From Pyropia yezoensis (taxonomy: Eukaryota > Rhodophyta > Bangiophyceae > Bangiales > Bangiaceae), in the NCBI GenBank assembly GCA_009829735.1, contig CM020620.1, forward strand, positions 5,908,593 to 5,972,592: a stretch of DNA of 64,000 bases, read 5' to 3'. Below the pieces are notes generated by a model, which had not been told where the DNA came from, made no database searches, and saw only the letters and a list, made by a program, of their open reading frames with translations. Below, one piece after another: positions 31,664-42,781 of this stretch (positions are counted from its first letter, which is position 1; each line of letters begins with the position of its first letter). The translations under genes and the position numbers were made by a program.

Positions 31664-34600
31664 ATGGCCGCTGTGCGGGCGGCACTGTTGCAGGGTACGA
31701 CGACAACGTGGGCATCCCCTTCGGAGTCAATGATGTTCGTTCCGGTGGCGACGCGCGACGGCGCCACCGTCTTGGGCGTCTCTGTTGCTGTCGGCTGTCC
31801 ACGGACAGTTACCGGCATCTGCGGCCCCCTACCGGCCCAAGGTGCAGCTCGTGCCGCCTTTGCGTCGACATCATTCATCCCTCGTGACTGGCTTAACCAG
31901 TCGGGCCGCGCGTTCCTGTGCGGCACCCGGCCCGCTGGCGTCGTCGCTTCGGCGAGGCGGTCGGCGCAGCGTCGTAGGGCATCCCACCCGCCTGGCCCGG
32001 CTTGGCGACGTGCGGCATCGGGTGCCCCCACCGCGGTGCCGTCCCTGTCCATGGGCGTGGAAAGTGTGGGCGGAACCGACGCGGCGCCGCTCCCGATGTA
32101 CGCGGAGCAGCCCGAGGATCAGACGTTGGCAACCTACTGGACGCAGACCATCGAGTTGATGAACCATATTGATGCCATGTCCCAGATCGTCGAGGAGGCA
32201 GGCGACGGCATCAGCATCTCGCGCTTCCACAGCAAGGTTGCCGCTTTGAAGGGAGTCGCCACCGTCGCCGTCGACGGCATGCATGACGAGACGGCGTCCG
32301 TCCTGAGCCACTGCTCGAGCTTTCCCTCTTGCGCCGTGCCGGCCCTGAAGCTGGTGGTGCTGTGGAAGCGCACCTTCCAGAAGAAAATCCAAGGCTTGAT
32401 GCGGCTCGTGTCGGCGACTGTGCGACTCAACTGGCGGGAGTTGTCCTCGGCCGAGAGCGAGCTCCTTGCCCTCACTGAGTCGCTCATGGTACAAGTGACC
32501 GATCTGCTGGCCGTCTATTCCACCTCCCTGTTGTCTTTTCAAGAGCAGTTGCGGCAGCTGTTTGCGGGGGACTACCCAGTTGCGGCGATGCTGAACGATC
32601 AAGGAGCGCTCATCTCAGCGGGTCGGCAACGCTCTGCGAGCAGTGTGCTAGCGACGTTCCCGGTGAGGGAGGAGGACCTGGCTATCCCACGCGACGTCGA
32701 GGTTGTCCAGACCTGTGCGCACCTGTCAAGGCTGAGGCGGCTGAGAGGCACCCGAGCTGCCTGGTACCTGGTATCTTCACCGGGCATGGGTAAGACGCAC
32801 TTCGTGGAGGACCTATCGGTGGTGTTGGGTGCTCTCAGCGACATCCGGTACGCCGAGGCTGCGGCGCGAGCCAATCTGGCCTCCTGGGAGAACACCGTCT
32901 CGGACCTGGAGGGCACCCGCTTGTGCTTTGTGTCGTTCTACGGTGCATCCTTGTGGGGCGCGTGGGACGAGAAATTCGTGAAGGACGTGGCTGCTCATCC
33001 CAACAAGGCCTTCCTCCCTCTCTACCTACGTTTGCTGTGGTGCCTGCGCTGTGCGGAGCGGGACTGGAACTGGTTTGTTACCCAAGTCCACAAGCTTTTG
33101 ACCGTGAACTCGAGCCTCGTCGACACCATCATCGCCGAGGCAATGCTCGCGCTGTGTGAGAAACCCACTATTGTGGTCATCGAAGAGCTAAACAAGGTGA
33201 CGCCGTTTCAAGTGCCTTCCATCGAGACCAGTCCCGCAGAGCTGGAGTGCGGCCTGACCTCGACAGACCCCACCACGTCCCCCGTCTCACCACCAGCAAC
33301 TGCTGATGCAACCCCCACTGCCTCTCTGATGAGCGTGTACCGCCATGAGGTGTGCACCTGGACAAGGCTCGAGAGTGTCACTGTGCTCCTGACGGCGCCG
33401 TTTCCTGGGCTGGTGCTGGCCGAAGTTCGGAAGCTGATGTCCAAGAACCAGAGTGCAGCCCTCGACACCGAGGTTGCCGAGTTGTTGCGGGCAGCGCCAG
33501 CGAACATGGAGATGCAAAGCCTGATGCTCACGTCCTTGTCCAGCCGCCGGATGGGCTCTCCCTATTTTCTCCTACCCGCTGCCAAGATAGGCTTCCTGGA
33601 CGTGGACGAGATTGCGGACGTCTACTTTCTTCCCATCTTTCGGGACGCTGTCGTGATCCGGACTTCGCATGCGTGGCGCTCGTCGTTCCAGCAGCCCTCC
33701 AACCTGTCGGCTCGTGCCTTTGCCAGGCTGAGCTGTGGTCACCCGCGGAGCGCAGCTCTGTTGTTGTTGAACCTGCGAGGGGTCTCTGCGTCTTGCTCGG
33801 TGTGGTCGTCTATCGTCAAACCTGCTGGCGTCCTCCTGTCGCAGAACCTGTCCCTGTCCAAGTTACTGTCTGATCTTTTGGTCGTGCCTGCCGTCCTCCT
33901 TGCAGCGTTGCACAACTGCACGCTCGACAGCGAGCAGCCGCTGGTCCTGGGCATCAACGTGCCGGGATTGACGTTCAAGTCATGGGATGATGTAGTTTCG
34001 TACAACGTGCTGGTGGGTGCCGTCCAGGCATCTGACGGCAGGTTTGAGAACCCGTGCATGCCCCCGCTCTTCCTCGTGGCGCTTATGGCTCAGTGGAAGT
34101 CTGCACCCTCCATTGAGGCCGATGCGACGGCGACCGAGTTCCTGCGGTTGAAGGGTGTGTTTGATGCTTTATCCGAGATGCTTGACGCCGCTGACAAGGG
34201 CGGAGCCGCTTCTCGGGTCTGGGAGCTCGTGTCCCTGTATGCAGATGTGGCCCTAACACGTCTGCGTGCTGCCGTGCCAGCTTGGACAGCCTCGTCGCCG
34301 GGTGTGTATTTACCTCACGACTACCGGTCCATCACCCTAATGCAGCTGTACCCAGGGAGCATGGCCATCTACTCTGCTGGTGAGCGGCCTCTCCTAGACA
34401 AGGTTCTACTCAACGCCGTGCCCGATGCCGTGATGGTCAATGATAGCGAGTCTACGAACACAGTCCTCGCGATCCTGAAGCGCGACGCTGCGGAGCTGGT
34501 ATCTACCGTGTTTAAGTGCACATCAGAGCATGCTGGCTTCGACTCGATCAAGTTTTTGCGTCGCAGCGGTGCTGCCGGCAAGGTGACGAAGGATGACCTC

Positions 34601-34957
34601 GTGGCTGTTTGCAAGTCGGCAAAGGTCACCGGGAATGCACGCTCCTATTTGAATCTGAATAAGCATGTGCGCAAGAGCCTGGCGCTGATGGAGAAGGTCT
34701 TTGGTAAGTCGTGGGACCAGTGGAAGGGGCGCGTCGTCCTGGTTGTGGAGTCCAACCACAAGATTGCCGGGAAGCCGACGCGCCGGCTGACCAAGGAGGA
34801 GGGCAACATGGTGATCGTCATCGGGGTGAACGAGCACCAGGCTGTCTATGGGAGGACGCTGAGCGGCTTGATGGGTGATGGGCCGTCGCTCTACGATGCA
34901 AAAGTACTGCGTCGAAGGAGAGCTTCTGCAGCGCCCCGCGAAGTGTGCCGGCGGTGA
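31664..34957 (+). CDS. Large P-loop NTPase, alone between the inverted-repeat arms
   Basis: A 1,097-codon open frame, uninterrupted. Composition and codon use look genuinely coding, unlike the arms. Residues 155-330 are helical. A textbook Walker A lies at 371-378 (SSPGMGKT) and a Walker B-like strand at 501-510 (TIVVIEELNK, with a Glu pair instead of Asp-Glu). Near residues 685-700 is LSCGHPRSAALLLLNL, resembling the GGHPR signature in the NTPases of Crinkler/RHS-type proteins; the C-terminal 250 residues could be a separate domain. The Crinkler/RHS (P-loop NTPase plus nuclease) link is a guess from motif order. The first 129 codons look atypical, and the ATG at 32,051 (968 residues) is an alternative start. 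It might be a transposon-borne ATPase, a STAND-like regulator or an effector-type protein. Confidence 0.65.
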   Translation: MAAVRAALLQGTTTTWASPSESMMFVPVATRDGATVLGVSVAVGCPRTVTGICGPLPAQGAARAAFASTSFIPRDWLNQSGRAFLCGTRPAGVVASARRSAQRRRASHPPGPAWRRAASGAPTAVPSLSMGVESVGGTDAAPLPMYAEQPEDQTLATYWTQTIELMNHIDAMSQIVEEAGDGISISRFHSKVAALKGVATVAVDGMHDETASVLSHCSSFPSCAVPALKLVVLWKRTFQKKIQGLMRLVSATVRLNWRELSSAESELLALTESLMVQVTDLLAVYSTSLLSFQEQLRQLFAGDYPVAAMLNDQGALISAGRQRSASSVLATFPVREEDLAIPRDVEVVQTCAHLSRLRRLRGTRAAWYLVSSPGMGKTHFVEDLSVVLGALSDIRYAEAAARANLASWENTVSDLEGTRLCFVSFYGASLWGAWDEKFVKDVAAHPNKAFLPLYLRLLWCLRCAERDWNWFVTQVHKLLTVNSSLVDTIIAEAMLALCEKPTIVVIEELNKVTPFQVPSIETSPAELECGLTSTDPTTSPVSPPATADATPTASLMSVYRHEVCTWTRLESVTVLLTAPFPGLVLAEVRKLMSKNQSAALDTEVAELLRAAPANMEMQSLMLTSLSSRRMGSPYFLLPAAKIGFLDVDEIADVYFLPIFRDAVVIRTSHAWRSSFQQPSNLSARAFARLSCGHPRSAALLLLNLRGVSASCSVWSSIVKPAGVLLSQNLSLSKLLSDLLVVPAVLLAALHNCTLDSEQPLVLGINVPGLTFKSWDDVVSYNVLVGAVQASDGRFENPCMPPLFLVALMAQWKSAPSIEADATATEFLRLKGVFDALSEMLDAADKGGAASRVWELVSLYADVALTRLRAAVPAWTASSPGVYLPHDYRSITLMQLYPGSMAIYSAGERPLLDKVLLNAVPDAVMVNDSESTNTVLAILKRDAAELVSTVFKCTSEHAGFDSIKFLRRSGAAGKVTKDDLVAVCKSAKVTGNARSYLNLNKHVRKSLALMEKVFGKSWDQWKGRVVLVVESNHKIAGKPTRRLTKEEGNMVIVIGVNEHQAVYGRTLSGLMGDGPSLYDAKVLRRRRASAAPREVCRR

Positions 34958-36542
34958 CGGCCGCGGGGTGGACCGGGGGGGAGAAAGCGCTGCTGTCGGC
35001 GGTGACTGCCTAACGGGGGTCGCCTCGTCCCACTTTCCCCGCCACAGACGCAAATCCGCCTCACCGCCGCCATTGCGAAGCTGCAGTCCCTCCGTGCGCG
35101 GGAGGTGGAGGCGACCGCCGCCGTGGCGTCGGGACGGTCGGGTGGGAGGGGGCGATGTGGCCGCCTCCAAGGCGCCACCATGGTCCGCGGCGGGTGGCAG
35201 TGGCGGTGGTGGCGGCGGCAGTGGGCGCCACGGGGGAGTCAGGGCGCGGCCGCGGGGCACTCCCCGAGGGCAGCGGACGATGGGTCGGACAGCGGGGACG
35301 GCAGCGGGGACTGCAGTGGGGAAGACGATGAAGTCGTCCCCGAAGGCGAGGAGGAAGAGGGGGAGGAGGACCTGGACTGCGGTGATGGTGAGGAGGCGAC
35401 GATGCAAGCTTGCGCGACGGTGCGGACAGCGCCAGCGGCGAAGACCATGCCGACGTTGACGACGGTGACGAGGGGCTGGAACAGAGGGAGACGGACGGGT
35501 CGGGCGAGGACCAAGTGGACGGCGGACCGCCGCCGAAAATGGTGCTCCACCACGGGCGTGGGCAGCCCCGGCGGGGAAGGCGTGGGGACTGCGGCGGGCG
35601 CGGCGGGCCCTGTGGGACTGTGCGCTTCTCGTAGCCCAGTCGGGGCGCGCTGGGGTCTGAGGCGGAGATCGCTAGACACACTGATGACGGCGCCCGGATT
35701 GCGCCTGGAGGAACGGGGGGACCTCCGATGGCGGCAGTCTCGCCACGATCCTGGCGGCAGGCGGCGTTGGCGGCGCGCAGTGGTAGGGTGCCCGCCTTGG
35801 TGGCCGCATGAGCGGCGTCGCGTGCGTTGCGCGCCGAGCCCCCCCTGGCCGGTCATGCTGCGCGCTGGCGTTGCGCGCGTTGCGCGCCGAGCCCCCCCTG
35901 GCCGGTCATGCTGCACGCTGGCAACCCCCTGCGTCCGCCTCTCCTCGCTTCCTTTGGCGGTGCGGGCGGGCGGGCGGACGGGCGGGCGGGTGAGTGGGTA
36001 GGCGGGCGGTTGGGCGGGCGGGCGGGCGGGCGGGCGGGCGGGCGGGCGGGCGGGCGGGCAGGCGGCGTCGCAACGGCGGCCGCCTGGCCGCCCTCATTTC
36101 GTGGCGCCGCGCGCACGCGGCCGGCGACGCGACACGGTACTGGGCCGGGACACGCCGCGGGAAGGCGGCACTGCCGCCGGCAGTCGCGGCGCGCCACAGC
36201 GGGCCGTCCCACCCCGCCGGCGGTGGCGCGGTGGCCTGTGCAGCCCGCCTGCGGCTTTCATGAAGTAAAGGGGGTGCCCTTTCCCCCCCCTCCACGGACA
36301 ATGCGCCGCTCCTGGTTTGGGTGCTTCACCCGCCCGCGTCGCGACGTATGGCGGGGGGCAGCCGTCGGCCGGCTGGCGGGCCCCTGCCGGGGCATTGGGG
36401 AGTGCAGTGGCCACGTTGGGGGGGCCGCCCGTGTAGGGGGACCCGCCAATGGCGATACGGTAAAGGCGGCAGCGGCGGCCATGGCGGCGGCGGCGGCGGG
36501 AGCGGCGGTGGCGGTGGTCGTAGGTTGCGGCGCAATCTGCAC
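34958..36542. other. Spacer between NTPase gene and right arm, with simple repeats
   Basis: GC-rich with no recognised gene. A 53-54-bp unit containing GCGCCGAGCCCCCCCTGGCC is tandemly duplicated at about 35,825-35,930. A (GGGC)n microsatellite lies at about 36,003-36,060. The open frames are biased in composition and lack domains. Confidence 0.4.
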
Positions 36543-39521
36543 TCGTTCCCCTCGGGTCGCCGGCTGGCGCCCCGTGGCCGGCCGCTGCCGCGCCCTCGTC
36601 CATGGCGGCGGGGGTGGCCGGCAGCAGCGGCATGGGCGGCACGCCCTCCTGGTGCGACGCTACCCGTGACGGTGGTCGCGTTCGTTTGTCCCCCCCCCCC
36701 CCTCCCGCTACCGACGCTTCTCCTGACCCCCAGCGGGGGGTTCCGGTGTTGATGGCGGCGTCGGCAGGGGTGGCAGGGGCGGCGGGTCGGCGGTGGCGAC
36801 GGGCGCAGCGGCGGGCGTCCCGCCCGTCGCGGCACACCTCATCCTCCTCGGTGGCCTCACCGACGGCTTGCAGGCGACGCTGCGGTGAATCTACGTGGGG
36901 TAGGGGGCCGCGTCGCTCTCAACCGAATCGGAGGACATGTCCGCGCTGGTAGTGCACCTGGCGTTGATGGAATGGGTGTGGTGACGGGGGTGGCGGCGGC
37001 GGAGGCGGCGACGGCGGCTGATTGTCCCTGCTCCCCGGCCTGGCCGGCGAGGAGCTGGACGGCCGTTTCGGCCACGTTCATGAGATGCCCGTCCTCACGG
37101 CGGTGGCGGAGGCGGTGGGTGGCGCTTCCGGGGGCGCGGAGGGCGGCGCTCACCTCCTCGCCAGCCCGTAGTGGCTGAGCAGGGGTACGGCAGCGGCGGT
37201 TGCGGTGACGGTGGCGGTTGGGGGTGCGGCGCTGGCGGCCGCGGGCGGCAAGGCCGCCACCCCGCGCGGGTCATTCGACGGTGGGCGCAAGGGTGGTGTG
37301 GAGCGCTCCGCCGAGGCGGCCATCCGCCGCACGCTCCGCGGCGGCCACGGGGGGCAGCTGGTGCTGGGCGGGGGGGGGCGAACCGCCCTCCTCGGCCTCC
37401 CCGCCGCGGCCCGGATGACTACCGTCACCCCTGTGCCGCCGGCGAGGCGGCGTGCCGCGCCGACGCGGCGGTGGTGACGCCGCCGGCTGGCCGCGGCTCG
37501 GTTGTGGCACCGGCTGGCGTGGCGCCGGCCACCGCGGGCGGGCCGGCAGCATCGGGGCGGCGCGTCGGGGTGGGTGGCGGCTGTGGCGGTAGCGAGCGGG
37601 TGTTGCTGGGCGGCGGAGTGCGACCCCCCTCTGCCGGCGCTCCCGACCAAGCCGCCGCTGGGCACGTCGGCGGTGGCGGTGCCGGCTGGCGGGGCGTCGC
37701 CCTCGGCGGCCGCCAGTGCGGCGGCGGATGCGAAGCCGGTGGCAGCGGCGGCGGCGGGGGGGCGTGGCTGGTCGGGGGGGTGCGATCCTCCCCTGTCGGC
37801 GCCCCCGCCGCCGCCCCCGCGGTCGACACCACACCGCCTGACGCCATCACGGCGGCGCCACTGACGAGACGGTGGGAGGGACGGCGACGCGGGCTGGTGT
37901 GGCAGGCCGCGGCCCGGCGGTGGTGGCGGTCGGCGGCGCGCTCGCCGCGACGGCCGCGCCGGTGGCGGCCCCTGGCCGCGGCGTGCGCAGCCGCGTCATC
38001 AGTGACGGGGGGGTGCCTGGCGGGTGGAGGAGCTCACCCCCGCCCACCCCCTCGCCGTCTTCGGGCGCGCTATCAGCCGCCACCGCGCCGACGGTGGGGC
38101 GGCGTCGAGCGTAGGCGCGGCGGCAGGCGTGGCGCCGACCGGCCGCGGTCGCTGGGCGGTCCCGGCCGGCGACGCGACGGCGCCGACGGATGGTGCGGCG
38201 GCGCGCGGCGGTGGCGGCAGGGGTGCTGGTGGCGGGCGCGGCGGCGGCGGGAGCGGGGGGGTGTGGCCGGCCGTGGGCTTGCGATCCCCCCACGTCGGCC
38301 CTTCTACCGCCACCTACGCCACCCGCCCCGGCCGCGGGGTGGGGCGGCAGCGGCACGACGATCTCGGAGCTGACGGCCGGCGGCGGCGCGACGGGGGTGT
38401 CGGTCGGTGGCGCACCGGCCGCCGCGGACACGCGGGCCGCGGCGGGCGTGGGGCTGCCGCCCCGTACACGCGCCACGCCCAGAGACGGCGGCTGCGCGTT
38501 GCTGCGGCACGGCACCGAGCCGGACTGCTCGGCGGCGGCGGACGGCGCCGGTGGCACGACGGCGGCGGCGGCCGCGGACGGTGGAGCGCTGGCGGAGGTC
38601 AGCGGCGACCCGGCGCCGGCGGCAACGGCGGCCATGCTCTTCGTCGGCGTGACGGCGGTGGCGGCGACGGGTGGGCGCGGCGCGGCGATGGTGGTGGCGG
38701 GCACCGTGGCGGCCGTGGCAGCCACAAGGGCGGCAGCGGGGAGGGGCGGAGACGGCGGGCGGCAGGGTCGCGCTGCTGGGCGGGTGGGGCCGATCCCCCC
38801 CTGTCGGCCCCCCCGACGACAACCTGATGGCCGACGCCACCCCCCACGCTGACGGCCCGCCGGCTACGGCGACGCGCCGGCGTTCGCGGGGGTGGCTAGC
38901 GGCTTCTTGGCCGTACCCGCCGGGGTGGCCGCCGCGGCGGCGGGCAGGGCGGATGGCGACGGTGACGGCGGCGGGGCTCGGCTGCACGAGGGGGGGCGAT
39001 CCTACCCCGCCTGCCCCCCCACTGTTGCCCGGACCGCCACGGCCTCCCCCCCCGCCAGCGGCCGGGCGGCCCTCCGCGGCTGCGTGGCAATGACGGCAGC
39101 AACTGTCGGCGGCGGCAAGGCGGGGGTGTCGGCCGGCGTCACGCCGGCCGCGGGAGAGACATGGGCGACGGCAGGCTCTGCCGGCATGGGTCGGGGTGGG
39201 GGTGGTGGGGATGGTACGCTTGGGGGGTGGGTCTACCCTTTCCCCGCCCGCCCCCCTTTTTTCCCAACCCTCATGGGCGTGACCGCCGCCGCCGCCGGTG
39301 CCCACGCCGCGGCCCGATGCGACGGCGCCGCGGCGGCGGCGACTGCGACTGCGGGATGCGCGGCGGTGGCGGACGACCGCGCGGCGGCGGCTGCGGCGGC
39401 TGTGGACGTGCTGACGCTCGTCGGTGGCGTGATGGCGGTTGGCCGCGCGGCGGGGACCGCGGCGGCGCCGGCGGTCGTGGGCCGCCCGTCGCGGGGCAGG
39501 TCCGAGCGTGGGTGCGGAGGT
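36543..39521 (-). repeat. Right arm of the 3-kb inverted duplication
   Basis: 2,979 bases, reverse complement of 28,136-31,112. The outer junction is sharp: homology ends at 39,521 (GGAGGT) opposite 28,136 (ACCTCC), and I see no target-site duplication across the two outer flanks. Sequence of the same style continues to the right of this arm but not to the left of the other, which suggests the right copy is the original. Confidence 0.92.
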
Positions 39522-42500
39522 GGGGGCGGCGAGGGGGGGGGTCTGAAGGGGGGGGGGCCATCCCTACCAAATGGCGCCCGCACTGGGGCCGCCGCCGCCA
39601 CCTCCCCGGCCGCTACGCACACATGGCCTGAGTGGCTTGCCGGTGCTGGCGGCGGCGGTGGCGGTGGGCGCGGTGTCCAGTTCCCCCCTGGGCGGCTGCG
39701 GGCGGCGGCGGTCGTCGTCGCTGTCTCCACCGCCAGGTGGTGGCGACGGCGGTGGTGCCACCTGCCGGTGCGGGGCGGCACTGCAATGGCTAGGGGGGGG
39801 GGGGGCGGGGGGAGGCAGCGGCGGTGCCAACGGCAACGCCGTCGGCGGCAGTGGAACCATCACGAGCGCTGGCGTTGACAGAGTCGACGGCGACGGCAGG
39901 TGGCGGTGGCAGCCCGCTGCGGCAGCCTCCTCGAACCGTCGCCTCCAACGTTGCCCCCAACCGCGCGGCGGTGGCTGAGCCCCCGCGGCGGGGCGGCGGC
40001 GGCAGCGGAGGCCTCGGTGGCGACGGTGGAATGGCGCCGCGCGGGAAGCAGCGCCGCCGCGGCGGACGAGCGGGCGCCGGCGGCTCGGGGCGGCGTTGGC
40101 GGCGTCGCGGGCGGCGGGGGGGTACTGCTGGGCGGGAGTGCGCGATCCCCTCCCGTGGGCCCCCCTGTCGACGCCAGGACAGCTGCCGCCACCTGCCAAG
40201 GCTGCAGAGGGGCGGCCCACCGCGGCGACGTGCAGACCGCGGCGGCGGCGCTAGGCGGCGGCGGGACGGCCGCAGTCGCGGCGGGCGCGCCGGCGGCTGG
40301 CGGCCGGCCGGCCGCAACGGGCGGGGTGGCTGCGGCGAGCTGTGGCGGGGTCGGCAATGGCGTCAGTGGCGGGGGGGTGGCACTTGGCACAAGGGTGCGA
40401 TCCCTCTCTGGGGGCCACGTCACGACCGTCAGCGGGAAGCGGTGTGGTAACTGTTGCAGGCAGCGGCGCGGCGGCCACGCAGGTTGGCTCGGTGGCGGCG
40501 GGGGTGGTGTGGGCGGCGGGGGGGGGCGGTGGGGGAGGGCGGCTGAACGGGGGTGGGCGACCCCCCCCCGTCGACCGCCCCGCTGCCGCCAAGCGCTGCG
40601 CCACCTCCCCCGCGCCTGCGGGGATGCGACGGCCGCCACCGGCAGAGTGGCGCCGACGGCGGCGACTGTCGGAGGCGCGGCTGGGGTGACGCCCGGTGGC
40701 TAGCCGGCTGCGGCGGGTTGGCGGTCGGCCGGGGGTGTCGGGGGCGACTTTGGCGGTGTCGTGGGCGCGAAAGGGGTGGTGCTCGGTGTCGTTGGGTGGT
40801 TCCTCCTTGTCCCTTTCACCGAAGCTCCCCCCACAGCCACCGGCGGCGCCACCGCTACCCCGAGCGCCGCCGCCCGACTGACGAGCAGCGGCGGTGTCGT
40901 GGTAACGGTGGCGTCAACAGGTAGCGACGCGGTGGCGGGGGCGACGTGCGGCACGGTGGCTACGGTTGGCAAGTCAGCGGCGACGGGACGCGGGCGGCGG
41001 GGTGGGGGTCGCGGTGCAAAATGCGGGGGGCGGTGGCTCGGAGGCGGGGGGCGACCCCTCCCCGCCGTCCCCCCCCACGTCCGGCGGCGACGCGGCCGCG
41101 GCCCGCCACGCTGCCTCCGGGTCGGCTGGCCTGGCATAGTGGGGACGGCGACCGCCGTGGTCTCGACTGGCGGCGCGCCGGCTGCGGCCGGCGGCGGCAA
41201 CACGGCGGCGGTGGCGGTGGCGGCTGGGGTGGGCGCGACGGACGTGGATTGACGTCGGGGGGGGTAGGTAGGTTGCAGAGGTGGACGCTTCTTTTTTTAG
41301 GGGGAGGGGAGTGGGGGGAGCAGGGGGGTGGGGCAGCGGGGGGCTTAGAAATTAGACACACCGGCAAAAACACACACAAGAAGGCACACACCCCAACGGG
41401 CGGCTTTTATGAATGCACCAGGCGGGGAGAGGGGCGGGCGCAGCGGGGGGGGGGGGCAGTGGGAGTCGCGGGAGGCGGAACCAGCGGTGGCGGCGGTGGC
41501 GGCCGCGGCGGCGGCGACGGCGGCGGCGAACACAACGGGAGCAGTCGGTACTAACGGACGCGGGGGAGCCCCGCGACAGACCGCGGTACGTTCCGCTGCC
41601 GCTCGCCGCCGACGCCGCCAACAGCAGCCAACCGTTACCAACGCAGCACCGTCTCCCTTAAAACACCAGCAGCTCACCCCGACCCCCGCACCCATCCCTC
41701 ACCACTCACGACAGTGACACACAACGACCCCCACAAACACACAAATACAAAACCAGCTCACCGCACAAACACACAAAAACAAGAGCAGCTCACCCCGGCC
41801 CTTACACCCATCACTCACCGCCCACCGCCGTCCGCACGCGCCCACCGCCGTCCGCACGCGCCGTTGGTGGCTGCAAAGCCAAAGCAGACGGGAACCCGCC
41901 GCCGCCGCCCCCGCCGCGACCAGCCACCGCCGGCGAGCTCGGCCGGTAGCGGCCAACACCGTGCGCGGCGCAGGGAGGTTGCGTCCCCGGCGGGGGGCGG
42001 GGGAGGCCCGACGGGGAGGTGGCGGCGGCGGCGGGGAGGAGTCGCCGCCGGCTGCTGGTGTGGCGAAGCCCACCAGAGTGGTGGTGGCGGCCGCGGCGGG
42101 GCTTCAGCGCCGGCGGTGAGCGACGGTGCCCGCAGGAAGGGGGAGCTGCCGGCAGCACGGCGGCTCACACCCAGTTAAGACCCCATCAGAGCGGACATAC
42201 GGGTTTCCACAGGATCCGGGCCGTTCCATTGGCGGCCGGGGAACCTCTGAAAGATCTGAGCCTGGTGATTGGTGACGTCGCGGGGTATCGGCTGTCACCC
42301 TTGAACGCTCGTAAGATCCTCGGAACTCTGCGACGTGGCGGTCTGCACCCTCGCGGGTGGTGCCCGAGAGGGGCCCTACCAGTCCATTCATGAGGCCAAA
42401 CCATAGCTGCCGCGAATCTCATCGTGAGAAAATATCCAAATGTATTGACCTTGCACACGTCGGCCGCATCTGACTGGATGACTTGGTGTGGTTCCGAGCC

Positions 42501-42781
42501 GCGTCCTGTCTGGTGTGGCAGCCAAGACAACGGACAGAATTCGAGCGGGGCGCGCCGACCAAGCCGCTCGCTTGCCCACAGCCTGCCCAGCGAGTCACGG
42601 GCCCATATCCCTGGGGCCAGTCGGGCGCCCAGATGACAGCCCGCTGGCTGGCAGCCGCGTCGGAAACATGACCCGACGGCGCTAGCGCGGCGTGCCGGCC
42701 CGCCGTGTCACCAGCGGGCGCCGCGCACCGGGGGTGAGTCTTGCCGGAGGGTCAGCACATGAATGTAACAGGCACTTATTG
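39522..42781. other. GC-rich region without recognised genes
   Basis: To about 41,250 this continues the texture of the right arm, including the recurrent motif described under findings. 41,280-41,460 has G runs. 41,821-41,860 contains CCCACCGCCGTCCGCACGCG twice in tandem. 42,180-42,780 is less GC-rich and has only short frames without domains. Confidence 0.35.
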
